Source: Gaiellasilicea sp963789355
Lineage (GTDB): Bacteria > Actinomycetota > Thermoleophilia > Gaiellales > Gaiellaceae
Direction: 5' to 3'
Length of the DNA: 64,000 nucleotides
Assembly: GCA_963789355.1 (NCBI GenBank)
Contig: CAWBKK010000003.1
Location: forward strand, 1 to 64,000
Each line of letters opens with the position of its first letter. Position 1 is the stretch's first letter. The position numbers and the translations under genes were made by a program. The notes below the pieces were generated by a model that saw only the letters and a program-made list of their open reading frames with translations, did no database searches and was not told where the DNA came from. This document shows positions 7,346 to 15,218 of the stretch, piece by piece.

Positions 7346-8652
7346 TATGGATAGAGGCCGCGGGCGTCGAGCGCCGCCGCCACCTCGCGGATCCCGGCCA
7401 CGAGCGCGGCCGTGCGGAGGGTGATCTCGCGCTCGCTGGAGATCTCCCAGACGCGGTCGAAGGCGTCGTTCATCTTCTCGGCCAGCTTCTCACGGATCTC
7501 ATCGCGGCCCCAGAAGAGGCGTCCGAGATCCTGCACCCACTCGAAGTAGGAGACGGTGACGCCGCCGGCGTTCGTGAGGATGTCCGGCAGGATCGGGATC
7601 CCGCGCTCGGCCAGGATCGCGTCCCCCTCGAGCGACGTCGGGCCGTTCGCTCCCTCGGCGATCATCCTCGCCTGGATCCGCGCCGCGTTCTCCTCGGTCA
7701 CCTGATCCTCCCGCGCGGCGAGAACCAGGATGTCGCAAGGAAGCTCGAGCAGCTCCTCGTTCGTGATCCGCGTGCCCTTCGACCAGCCCTCGAGCGAGCC
7801 GTGCTCCCTCGCGTAGTCGCTCATCGCGTGCACGTCGAGCCCGGCGGGATCGTGAATGCCGCCGGACACGTCGGAGACGGCCGTGACCGTCGCGCCGCGG
7901 TCTGCGAGCTCGTGCGCCGCGATCCCGCCGACGTTGCCGAAGCCCTGGACGACGCAGTCCTGCTGGGCGAGATCCCAGCCGAGGCGCTCGCAGGCGCGGG
8001 CGATCACCATCACGACCCCGGCCCCGGTCGCCTCGTGGCGGAAGACGGAGCCGCCGATCGAGATCGGCTTGCCGGTGACGATCTCCGGGACGGCGTGGCC
8101 GACCTGCATCGAGTACGTGTCCATCATCCATGCCATCGTCTGCTCGTTCGTCGCCATGTCGGGCGCGGGGATGTCCTCCTGCGGGCCGATCACGGGGAGC
8201 AGGTCCGAGGTGAAGCGGCGAGTCAGCCCCTGGATCTCGCGCTGCGACAGCTCGCGCGGGTTGCAGCGGACGCCGCCCTTCGCGCCCCCGTAGGGGAGGC
8301 GCAGGAGCGCGCACTTCCAGGTCATCCAGACGGCGAGCGCGGCGCACTCGCCGAGCGTCACCTCCGGGTCGTAGCGAATGCCGCCCTTGGTCGGTCCGAG
8401 GACCGACGAGTGCTGGACGCGGTAGCCGGCGAAGACGACGCGGCGGCCGTCGTCGAGCTTGACGGGGACGGAGAGCATGACCGCCCGCTCGGGGTAGCGA
8501 AGGCGCTCGGCGACGGCGTCGGAGATGTCGGCGTACGGCAGCGCCAGCTCGAACTGCGCGATCGCCGTCGCGAAGAGGGGCGTGTCCCACTCGAGGTGCG
8601 CGTGTGCAGCGGTTTCTTCGAGCTTGGCCACGGCGGGCAGTGTATTCACCAT
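7345..8652 (-). CDS. gdhA: Glu/Leu/Phe/Val dehydrogenase family, probable glutamate dehydrogenase
   Basis: About 435 residues, normal for hexameric NAD(P)-dependent glutamate dehydrogenases, which interconvert glutamate with 2-oxoglutarate and ammonia. The substrate domain has PTKGGIRYDPEVT and the catalytic-lysine motif LPYGGAKGGVRCNP; the Rossmann domain has VVQGFGNVGGIAA. PAPDMATNEQTMAWMMD and the C-terminal NAGGVTVSYFEWVQ are also conserved. The ATG six codons inside the longest frame (8650-8652) is chosen because the family begins shortly before the helical SPWE-like LEWDTPLFATA segment. Cofactor preference is not determined. The upstream DNA carries the tandem repeat array. Confidence 0.9.
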   Translation of the reverse strand: MVNTLPAVAKLEETAAHAHLEWDTPLFATAIAQFELALPYADISDAVAERLRYPERAVMLSVPVKLDDGRRVVFAGYRVQHSSVLGPTKGGIRYDPEVTLGECAALAVWMTWKCALLRLPYGGAKGGVRCNPRELSQREIQGLTRRFTSDLLPVIGPQEDIPAPDMATNEQTMAWMMDTYSMQVGHAVPEIVTGKPISIGGSVFRHEATGAGVVMVIARACERLGWDLAQQDCVVQGFGNVGGIAAHELADRGATVTAVSDVSGGIHDPAGLDVHAMSDYAREHGSLEGWSKGTRITNEELLELPCDILVLAAREDQVTEENAARIQARMIAEGANGPTSLEGDAILAERGIPILPDILTNAGGVTVSYFEWVQDLGRLFWGRDEIREKLAEKMNDAFDRVWEISSEREITLRTAALVAGIREVAAALDARGLYP

Positions 8653-8680
8653 CGATCTCGCACGATTCATTCGCGAACGG

Positions 8681-9008
8681 GAGCGAAGCGACCCTTCAGG
8701 GGTCTTGGCGCGGTCGGGATCTGCTCCCGCAGATCCTGACCCCGATTGCGCCTGCTTTGAAAAAACGGAGCGAAGCGACCCTTCAGGGGTCTTGGCGCGG
8801 TCGGGATCTGCTCCCGCAGATCCTGACCCCGATTGCGCCCGCTTTGAAAAAACGGAGCGAAGCGACCCTTCAGGGGTCTTGGCGCGGTCGGGATCTGCTC
8901 CCGCAGATCCTGACCCGAATTGCGCCCGCTTTGAAAAAACGGAGCGAAGCGACCTTCAGGGATCTTTGCGCGGTGGGGGATCTGCTTCCGCAAATCCCCT
9001 ACCTTGCG
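8681..9008. repeat. four tandem 87-bp palindrome-bearing repeat units
   Basis: Units start at 8681, 8768, 8855 and 8942, an exact 87-base period; the first three are nearly identical and the fourth has drifted. Each unit holds a short hairpin GACCC-TTCAG-GGGTC and a larger one, GGATCTGC-TCCC-GCAGATCC, extended by GGTC/GACC across a mismatch, followed by CTTTGAAAAAACG. Related single copies lie at 21601 and 24109, so this is a dispersed family. The stretch fills the whole gap between gdhA and tRNA-Leu; I see no gene in it. The period is a multiple of three, so long open frames through it are artefacts. Confidence 0.92.
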
Positions 9009-9013
9009 CCGAA

Positions 9014-9097
9014 TGCCGGGGGCGGGAGTCGAACCCGCACGGCCGTGAGGCCGGCCGATTTTAAGTCGGCCGCGTCTGCCAGTTCCGCCACCCCGGC
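9014..9097 (-). tRNA. tRNA-Leu (UAA)
   Basis: Reading leftward from 9097 there is a 7-bp acceptor stem GCCGGGG/CCCCGGC, D arm, anticodon loop CUUAAAA giving UAA, a long class II variable arm (GGCCUCACGGCC) and the T arm GCGGG-UUCGACU-CCCGC. Discriminator is A73, as leucyl-tRNA synthetase requires; CCA is not encoded. The long variable arm and UAA anticodon identify leucine. Its transcript would run into the repeat array. Confidence 0.96.
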
Positions 9098-9104
9098 GGG
9101 TGGT

Positions 9105-9809
9105 CTAGGCGGAGCCTGGCTGTAACGCGTCGGGCGGGAACCGCTCCGGGCCGCGGAAGCGCAGCTCGTCGCGGAACGTCGAGAATGCGTCCTCGTCGAA
9201 CTCCGTGCAGGTGGCGAGATACGAGGTCCCGTTGGTGCCCCCCGGCTCGAAGTCGTCCGGCACCGTCCAGGCGCCGAGCGCGATCCTGCCGCCGAGCTTC
9301 GGGTAGGGGGCGAGCAGCATCGCGGTCCGGTCCTCGTTGTAGAAGTCGCGCAGCTGCTGCACGGTCGCCGCGGGCACGTCCGGGCCGTAGAGGACGAAGA
9401 CGGCGCCGTGCTCGAGGTTGTGGACGACCTGGGAGATCTTCAGCGGTGTGTCGTACTCCCCGTAGACCGCGGGCGTCGGGTTGTGCGGACCGCTCGTGGG
9501 CGGGTCGGTGTTCCACTTCGGGTCGGACGTCGCGTCGAGCTCGACGGTGTGGACACCCACCGCCGCGGGGACGGTCTTGAGCTGGCAGCCGGCGGCCTCC
9601 AGCGTCGTCGCCACCTTCTCGTCCCCGTCCTCGCCGCCGGCGAGAAAGACGAAGCTGAGGACGATCACGAGCCCGATCACGCCGGTCGCCGCCAGGATGT
9701 AGAGGATCCGGCGCTGCCGGTCGGCGTCGCGCGGGCCCGACGGCGTGGAACGCCGCTGCGGCCCCTGTGGGCGCTTGGGAGGGTTGGGAGTGCGATCTTT
9801 CCTGGCCAC
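9105..9809 (-). CDS. DUF3105 membrane-anchored protein
   Basis: 234 residues: a basic, proline-rich cytoplasmic tail, one membrane span ILYILAATGVIGLVIVLSFVFL (about 35-56), then an extracytoplasmic DUF3105 domain. Conserved pieces include PPTSGPHNP, GEYDTPL, VVHNLEHGAVFVLYGPD and WTVPDDFE. The repeated His residues (SGPHNP, VVHNLEHG) suggest a metal site; function is unknown. Often found in actinobacteria and thermophiles near thiol-oxidoreductase genes. It lies just upstream of tRNA-Leu and is divergent from rmuC. Confidence 0.82.
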   Translation of the reverse strand: MARKDRTPNPPKRPQGPQRRSTPSGPRDADRQRRILYILAATGVIGLVIVLSFVFLAGGEDGDEKVATTLEAAGCQLKTVPAAVGVHTVELDATSDPKWNTDPPTSGPHNPTPAVYGEYDTPLKISQVVHNLEHGAVFVLYGPDVPAATVQQLRDFYNEDRTAMLLAPYPKLGGRIALGAWTVPDDFEPGGTNGTSYLATCTEFDEDAFSTFRDELRFRGPERFPPDALQPGSA

Positions 9810-9872
9810 CGGCGAGCGATCGTACCGATTCGGGTGTGACGTCCGACGCGAGCTCTACCGTTCGTCGGCCCG

Positions 9873-11039
9873 ATGGTCTTTCTCGCTCTCATCCTCGGTC
9901 TCCTCCTCGGCGCCATGGGCGCCTGGCTCTACGCGGCGCGGAAGCTGGGCGCAACCGAGAGGGAGCTTGCGGGAACGCGCGCCGAACTCGACGTCGAGCG
10001 GCGTTCGTTCGACGAGAAGGTGGTGACCGCTGTTCGAGCAGCGTCCGCCGACGCATATCAGGCGAACAGTTCGGCATTTCTCGAGATCGCCGAGTCGAAG
10101 CTGACCGGCTACGTCAGGCCACTCAAGGAATCGCTCGAGAAAGTCGACGGACAGGTGCGGACGCTCGAACTCGCGCGGGAGCGCGCGTACGGGGCGCTCG
10201 GCGAACAGCTTTCGCAACTGAGTGAGCGGACAGCCTCGCTCGCAACCGCGCTCCGGACGCCGCACGTCCGCGGCCGCTGGGGGGAGATTCAGCTCAAGCG
10301 CGTCGTCGAGCTGGCCGGAATGCTTCCCTACTGTGACTTCGACGAGCAGGTGACTGCCACCACGGACGACGGCAGGCTTCGTCCCGACCTCATCGTTCGG
10401 CTTCCCGGAGGCAAGGTCGTGATCGTCGATGCCAAGGTGCCGCTCGCCGCATACCTCGACTCGATCGAAGCAACCGACGACGCCGAGCGTGCCCGGCATC
10501 TCGCCTCACACGCTCGGCAAGTGCGCGAGCACATGGCCAAGCTGAGCGCCAAGAGCTACTACAAGGAGTTCGGCCAGACGCCGGACTACGTCGTCATGTT
10601 CCTCCCGGACGAGGGGTTCTTCCGCGCCGCCTGGGAGCAGGATCCTTCACTCGTTGAGACCGGTGTCCGATCGCGTGTTCATGTCGCGTCCCCGACGACC
10701 CTCATCGTCCTCCTGCAGTCGATCGCCTACGGCTGGCAGCAGGAGAGCGTCGCAGAGGACGCCCGCGAGATCCAAGCGCTCGGACGCGAGCTCTACGAGC
10801 GCGTCGGGATCGTCGGAGGCCACATGAACAAGATCGGGAACAGCCTCAAGGGGGCCGTCGGGGCCTTCAACGACACCGTCGGTTCGCTCGAGAAGCGACT
10901 GCTGCCGACGGCGCGCAAGCTCGATGGGTACATCGCTTCCGACAAGGAGCTTCCCGAGCTGACTCCCGTGCTCGAACAGCCGCAAGCCTTGCAAGCGCCG
11001 GAACTTGGCGAGCAGCTGCGCGCGATCGACGCCGCCTAG
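9873..11039 (+). CDS. rmuC: DNA recombination protein RmuC homologue
   Basis: 388 residues: an N-terminal membrane segment (VFLALILGLLLGAMGAWLY), a coiled coil to about residue 130, then the RmuC nuclease-like domain with RGRWGEIQLKRVVELAGM, RPDLIVRLPGGKVVIVDAKV (PD-(D/E)xK-like) and DYVVMFLPDEGFF. RmuC limits inversion of short inverted repeats and other rearrangements in E. coli; its nuclease activity is predicted. Length is typical. Near 60 bases upstream is the divergent DUF3105 start. Confidence 0.9.
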   Translation: MVFLALILGLLLGAMGAWLYAARKLGATERELAGTRAELDVERRSFDEKVVTAVRAASADAYQANSSAFLEIAESKLTGYVRPLKESLEKVDGQVRTLELARERAYGALGEQLSQLSERTASLATALRTPHVRGRWGEIQLKRVVELAGMLPYCDFDEQVTATTDDGRLRPDLIVRLPGGKVVIVDAKVPLAAYLDSIEATDDAERARHLASHARQVREHMAKLSAKSYYKEFGQTPDYVVMFLPDEGFFRAAWEQDPSLVETGVRSRVHVASPTTLIVLLQSIAYGWQQESVAEDAREIQALGRELYERVGIVGGHMNKIGNSLKGAVGAFNDTVGSLEKRLLPTARKLDGYIASDKELPELTPVLEQPQALQAPELGEQLRAIDAA

Positions 11040-11043
11040 CGGC

Positions 11044-12189
11044 CTAGTAGCGCAGAATCGCCCCGATCCCCTCGACCGGATCGAGATCCTGGCGATGCTC
11101 GACGGCCAGCAGGTCGCCTCCGTAGGCGAGCGTCAGTCGAACGGCGAGATCGAGCCCGTCGTCGCGGTGCTCCATCGTCGTCCCGTCGAGCGGGCACGTC
11201 GACGCGACGGCCGCGGCACGGCCGCACGCGGGACAGCGATAGGCATCCCGCTGGACGCCGGCCTCGTGGAGGAGCAGCTCCACGCGCCCGTCCGAAGCGG
11301 CCTCGAGCGTTGCCGCCCACCCGGAGCAACCGAGGGCGTTCTTGCCGACCTCTTCCCGCCAGCGCTCGACCTCATCCGCTTCCCGACCGGCACGCCACTC
11401 GTCGACGAACGGCTGCACGAGCTCGCCGAGCGCCGCATCGGAGGCGTGTGCGTCGGCGCTCGTCCAGCCGATCACCGCCTCCTCGAGCTCGGAGGGGAGG
11501 ACATCGGCGAACTCCGCTCGCGTCTCGTCGCCGGCAACGACGATGATCCGCGGCCGCCCGAGCGCGCGGAAACGTCGCTCCAGTTCCTCGGCGACGGACT
11601 TGTAGTGCCCCAGGTCGAGCTGCCCGATGTGGCGCTGGTAGCGAGCCTGCGACCAACCGCCCTGATCGTGCCTGCCCTGCGTCTCCTCGCTGCGGTCGGC
11701 GACTTGCTCGAAGCGGCCGCCGCGAAGCGCGAGCACGCGGCCCTGCTCCCGGCCGACGACCGCGACGATGGCGCCGTTCCCGCGTCCGACCAGCGGCACG
11801 AGCGGGGCGAGCAGGAAGTCGTCCGCGACCCGAGCCGCGTCGGCGACCGTCCACGGCAACGCGAGGACGCGCCAGATGTTGTCGAGGCCCGCGGCGAAGA
11901 CGGCCAGGCCGTGAGCGCCGTCGCGGTCGAACTCTGCGTCGAAGTACTGGGTGAGCCGCTCGAAGTCCGCCTTCAGACCGGCTCTGACTTCGTGGGCGAG
12001 ATCCGGCCGCGTCGCACCGTGCGACTTCGCGGCCGCGTCGAGCATCGCGTGCACCCGCATTGTCGTCTCGCGCGTGGTCGGCGAGATCGCGGGGTCGAGA
12101 TCGACGTAGAGCGAGATCGCGCATCCGTTCTGAGCGCGGAAGCCCGCGAGCTCCCGCAGGCCGTCGAGACTGACCGTGGTTGTCGTCAT
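11044..12189 (-). CDS. baeRF-family Vms1/eRF1-like protein, probable peptidyl-tRNA hydrolase
   Basis: 381 residues with the three-part layout of bacterial/archaeal eRF1-like (baeRF) proteins. The middle domain has ALRGGRFEQVADR followed by the loop GGWSQARYQRHI, matching the GGxSQ loop whose glutamine in yeast Vms1 acts in release of peptidyl-tRNA from stalled 60S subunits. The next domain has RPRIIVVAGDETR. A C-terminal zinc ribbon (CPACGRA..ASTCPLD) precedes a cyclic strand region. Likely role: ribosome-associated tRNA or peptide release under stress; activity inferred from family. It lies divergent from trxB, with a 120-base gap. Confidence 0.8.
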   Translation of the reverse strand: MTTTTVSLDGLRELAGFRAQNGCAISLYVDLDPAISPTTRETTMRVHAMLDAAAKSHGATRPDLAHEVRAGLKADFERLTQYFDAEFDRDGAHGLAVFAAGLDNIWRVLALPWTVADAARVADDFLLAPLVPLVGRGNGAIVAVVGREQGRVLALRGGRFEQVADRSEETQGRHDQGGWSQARYQRHIGQLDLGHYKSVAEELERRFRALGRPRIIVVAGDETRAEFADVLPSELEEAVIGWTSADAHASDAALGELVQPFVDEWRAGREADEVERWREEVGKNALGCSGWAATLEAASDGRVELLLHEAGVQRDAYRCPACGRAAAVASTCPLDGTTMEHRDDGLDLAVRLTLAYGGDLLAVEHRQDLDPVEGIGAILRY

Positions 12190-12310
12190 ACCGCCCCTTT
12201 CTGCCTAGCGCGGCTCGATTCTAAGCCTCCGGCGACGGAACATCCCGACCCTCCGACTCGTTCTCTATCTTGACGGGCATAACGTCCGAGGACCAAGAAG
12301 GAGAGACCTG

Positions 12311-13294
12311 TTGAGCGAGGTTCGCGAAGTGATCATCATCGGCGGCGGTCCGGCCGGCTACACGGCTGCGCTGTACGCCGCCCGCGCCAATCTGACGCCG
12401 CTCGTGATCGAGGGCTTCAACTGGGGCGGCCAGCTGATGATCACGAGCGAGGTCGAGAACTACCCGGGTTATCGAGACGGCGTCATGGGGCCCGAGATGA
12501 TGGCCGAGTTCCGTGCCCAGGCCGCCCGCTTCGGCACCGAGTTCCTCACCGACGACGTCACCCGGATCGACCTCTCCGAGCGCCCGTTCAAGGTCTACGT
12601 CGGCGACGACGAGTACCTCAGCCAGACCGTGATCGTCGCGACCGGTGCGACTGCACGTCAGCTGGGACTCGAGTCCGAGCGCGCGCTCCACGGCCGCGGC
12701 GTCACCTACTGCGCCACTTGCGACGCGGCGTTCTACCGCGACCGCGAGGTCGTCGTCGTCGGCGGAGGCGACTCGGCGATGGAGGAGGCGCTGTACCTGA
12801 CGAAGTTCGCGACGAAGGTCACGCTCGTCCACCGGCGCGGCGAGTTCCGGGCGTCCCAGATCATGGTCGACCGCGTGAAGGCTCACGAGCGGATCGAGAT
12901 CCTGACCCCGTTCGTCGTCGAGGAGGTTCTCGGCGTCGACACGGGCAAGCTGACGGGTGTGCTGCTCCGCAACATCGAGACGGACGAGACGATGGAGTAC
13001 GCGACCGACGGGCTCTTCGTCGCGATCGGCCACGACCCGACGACCAAGCTGTTCGTCGACTGGCTCGACCACGATGACAACGGCTATCTCGTCACGAAGG
13101 GGAAGACGACGGAGACCAACATCCCGGGCGTGTTCGCGGCGGGCGACGTCCAGGATCACGTCTACCGGCAGGCGATCACCGCCGCCGGGTCGGGTTGCGC
13201 CGCCGCACTCGATGCGGAGAGGTTCCTCGCCGAGGCGGAAGGCCACCCGGAAGCTGCGCTGACGGCGCCGCGCGAGCACAGCCAGCCCGCGTAG
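12311..13294 (+). CDS. trxB: thioredoxin-disulfide reductase
   Basis: 327 residues, the usual length. FAD site IIIGGGPAGYTAALYAAR at the N-terminus, redox-active CATC (YCATCDAAFYRD near 136), NADPH site VVVGGGDSAMEEALYL and the C-terminal FAD motif GVFAAGDVQDHVYRQ. It reduces thioredoxin with NADPH. Start is TTG, supported by AAGGAG nine bases before it at 12297-12302; an upstream promoter was not resolved. The zinc-ribbon/PAS gene follows after four bases, so the two form an operon. Confidence 0.95.
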   Translation: MSEVREVIIIGGGPAGYTAALYAARANLTPLVIEGFNWGGQLMITSEVENYPGYRDGVMGPEMMAEFRAQAARFGTEFLTDDVTRIDLSERPFKVYVGDDEYLSQTVIVATGATARQLGLESERALHGRGVTYCATCDAAFYRDREVVVVGGGDSAMEEALYLTKFATKVTLVHRRGEFRASQIMVDRVKAHERIEILTPFVVEEVLGVDTGKLTGVLLRNIETDETMEYATDGLFVAIGHDPTTKLFVDWLDHDDNGYLVTKGKTTETNIPGVFAAGDVQDHVYRQAITAAGSGCAAALDAERFLAEAEGHPEAALTAPREHSQPA

Positions 13295-13298
13295 CGCA

Positions 13299-13745
13299 GT
13301 GCCCTTCTTCATCTGCCCGAACTGCAAGAACCGGTCGATCGACAACGACGGCCGCCAGGGGCTGCTGCGCCAGGCGGTCTCGTGCGAGCGCTGCGGCTTC
13401 GGCTTCCTGTTCGAGATCCTCGACGACTACTACCCGCCGCCGACCGCCGGCCTCGTCGCGTGCGACCGTGACGGCCGCATCCTGGCCGCGGGCCGGGGGG
13501 TCTTCGAGCTGACGGGGTACAACGAGCAGGAGCTGATGGGCAAGGACGTCGTCGCCGCCTTCGCGTTGGAGGGGTTCGAGGCGGGCAAGAGCCCGATCGC
13601 GTTCGCGCTCGAATGGGGTGTCCGGCGGCTGGGCGAGCAGCTCGAGCTGCGCTCGCGCTCGGGCAACGTCAAGCCGGTCACCGCGGACGTCTTCCCGGCG
13701 TACGACGACGACGGCGGCGTGCTCGTCGCGCTGTCGTCCCGCTAG
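13299..13745 (+). CDS. zinc-ribbon plus PAS-domain protein
   Basis: 148 residues. The N-terminus is a four-cysteine ribbon, CPNCKNRS...SCERCGFGF (residues about 6-38), and the rest is one PAS domain: LVACDRDGRILAAGRGVFELTGYNEQEL..., ending ADVFPAYDDDGGVLV. There is no output domain. Placed four bases after trxB, it could be a redox- or metal-responsive partner whose cysteines are substrates of the thioredoxin system; that is inference. GTG start. Such short zinc-ribbon PAS proteins are known as uncharacterised actinobacterial proteins. Confidence 0.72.
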   Translation: MPFFICPNCKNRSIDNDGRQGLLRQAVSCERCGFGFLFEILDDYYPPPTAGLVACDRDGRILAAGRGVFELTGYNEQELMGKDVVAAFALEGFEAGKSPIAFALEWGVRRLGEQLELRSRSGNVKPVTADVFPAYDDDGGVLVALSSR

Positions 13746-13773
13746 CCGTCGTCCCGCTGGCCGTCCTCCCGCG

Positions 13774-13822
13774 GGCCGCGACCCGCGGCCGAAACGAACA
13801 TGAAGTTCCCCCACGGGGGAAC
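13774..13822. terminator. two hairpins after the trxB operon
   Basis: GGCCGCG-ACC-CGCGGCC (13774-13790) and GTTCCCCC-AC-GGGGGAAC (13805-13822) are perfect stems in the 121-base gap between the convergent PAS and nth genes. Neither is followed by a clear T run, so they are candidate rather than proven terminators. Confidence 0.5.
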
Positions 13823-13866
13823 CGGCTCCCACTCCGAACGCTAGCGAGAAGTCCCCGACGAATGGG

Positions 13867-14562
13867 TCACGGGATGGCAACGACTTCGTCAATCTCCACC
13901 CGGCTCGACGGGCAGAGATCGGCGAGCACGCAGTCCTCGCAGCGCGGGCGCCTCGCGTCGCACACTCGCCTGCCGTGCCAAATCAGGAGATGCGGAAAGC
14001 GACCCCAATCGGGACGGGGGACGAGCTTGACGAGATCCCGCTCGATCTTGACCGGATCCTCCTGCCGCGTCAGCCCGAGGCGCTGGGAGAGGCGCCGCAC
14101 GTGCGTGTCGACGACGATCCCCTGAGGGTTGCCGAGCTCGGCCGCGACCACGTTCGCCGTCTTCCGGGCGACGCCGGGCAGCCGCAGCAGCTCGTCGATC
14201 GTCCTCGGCACCTCGCCGCCGAACTCGTCCAGGAGCACGTGCATCGAGCCCTGGATCGACTTCGCCTTCTGCCGGAAGAAGCCGGTCGCGTAGACGTCCT
14301 GCTCGAGCTCCTCCCTCGGCACGGCGAGATAGTCCTCCGGCCGCGAGTACTTTTCGAACAAGGTCGCCGTGACGCGGTTCACATTCACGTCCGTCGTCTG
14401 CGCGGAGAGCATCACCGAGATCAACAGCTCGACCGGGTTGCGGAACTCGAGCGCGATTCTCGCGTCGGCGTGCTCGACCGCGAGCCGCTCCACGATCGGC
14501 CCGACTCGGTCGCGCCGGCGGCCGACAGCTCGCCGCGCCTCGTGGACGAAACTACGTGGCAA
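13867..14562 (-). CDS. nth: endonuclease III
   Basis: Bifunctional DNA glycosylase/AP lyase removing oxidised pyrimidines. LLISVMLSAQTTDVNVNR, the helix-hairpin-helix LPGVARKTANVV with its catalytic Lys, the catalytic Asp in VVDTHVRRLSQRLG, and the [4Fe-4S] cysteines spaced C-x6-C-x2-C-x5-C in CDARRPRCEDCVLADLC are all present. The longest open frame runs far upstream but overlaps another gene; a TTG at 14560-14562, overlapping the end of the phosphoesterase gene, gives 231 residues, close to the usual 210-230. A GTG further in is also possible. Confidence 0.9.
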   Translation of the reverse strand: MPRSFVHEARRAVGRRRDRVGPIVERLAVEHADARIALEFRNPVELLISVMLSAQTTDVNVNRVTATLFEKYSRPEDYLAVPREELEQDVYATGFFRQKAKSIQGSMHVLLDEFGGEVPRTIDELLRLPGVARKTANVVAAELGNPQGIVVDTHVRRLSQRLGLTRQEDPVKIERDLVKLVPRPDWGRFPHLLIWHGRRVCDARRPRCEDCVLADLCPSSRVEIDEVVAIP

Positions 14563-15218
14563 GGCTCTCGAAGTACGCGGAGACCTCGTCCGGGTCGGGC
14601 GGCTCGAGCAGGTTCTCGACGAACGCAGCCTCGGGGTAACCGCTGGAGCGGATGAGCGCCACGGCAGCGTCGACCGCGTACGGCGTCCGCCGGAACTCGA
14701 CTTCTGCACTGTCCAGCAGCGCCCAGAACGCACCCGTGCAGACCCTCGTAGGGCCTGCCGACGCTGCCCGCATTGACGAACCACCTCGTGCCCACCTCAC
14801 GCTCGAACTGAATGTGGGTGTGGCCACCGACGACGATGCTCTCAGCGACACCGGCGAGCGCGGCGCTGACCCTCGCGTCCGGCGAGACGCGCGTCAGGAT
14901 CTCCTCGTCGCTCCGCGGCGAGCCATGGCAGTAGCGAACGCCGTCGACCGCGATCGAGGTCGGCAGTGCCCGCAGGAACGCCAGCGAGGCCTCGTCGAGC
15001 TGCGACTCCACCCATTCGCCCGGCTCGCGGTCGCCGTTGCCCCGGACGAAGACGGCATCGCGGTCGAGCAGCCGCTCCAGGCATTCGCGCGGGAACGGGC
15101 CGGCGACGACATCGCCGCCGCAGACGACGCGGTCGACTTCCAGCGCCGCCACCTCGGCCAGCACAGCCTCGAGCGCGGGCAGGTTGCCGTGAACGTCGTT
15201 GAGAACGGCGACGCGCAC
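14552..15218 (-). pseudogene. YfcE/MJ0936-like metallophosphoesterase with one frameshift
   Basis: The frame starting at GTG 15216-15218 encodes VAVLNDVHGNLPALEAVL, CGGDVVAGP, VRGNGD, CHGSPRS and VVGGHTHIQ..RWFVNAGSVGRPYEG, the five metal-binding motifs of calcineurin-like phosphodiesterases. Near 14744 the family sequence jumps to another frame (TGAFWALLDSAEVEFRRTPY) that continues to a TAG at 14552. Removing one base there restores about 221 residues. All catalytic motifs lie before the lesion. The GTG overlaps the addA stop (TAGTG), placing it in the addB-addA operon. A consensus error is plausible. Confidence 0.8.

Noticed and set aside
8681..9008. CRISPR array
   Set aside because: Units abut with no unique spacers, are far longer than CRISPR repeats, and no cas gene is present.
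8525..9125. Long open frames on both strands through the 87-bp array, giving a repetitive protein
   Set aside because: The 87-base unit is 29 codons with no stop in several frames, so openness follows from the repeat; no start, ribosome site or homologous protein supports coding.
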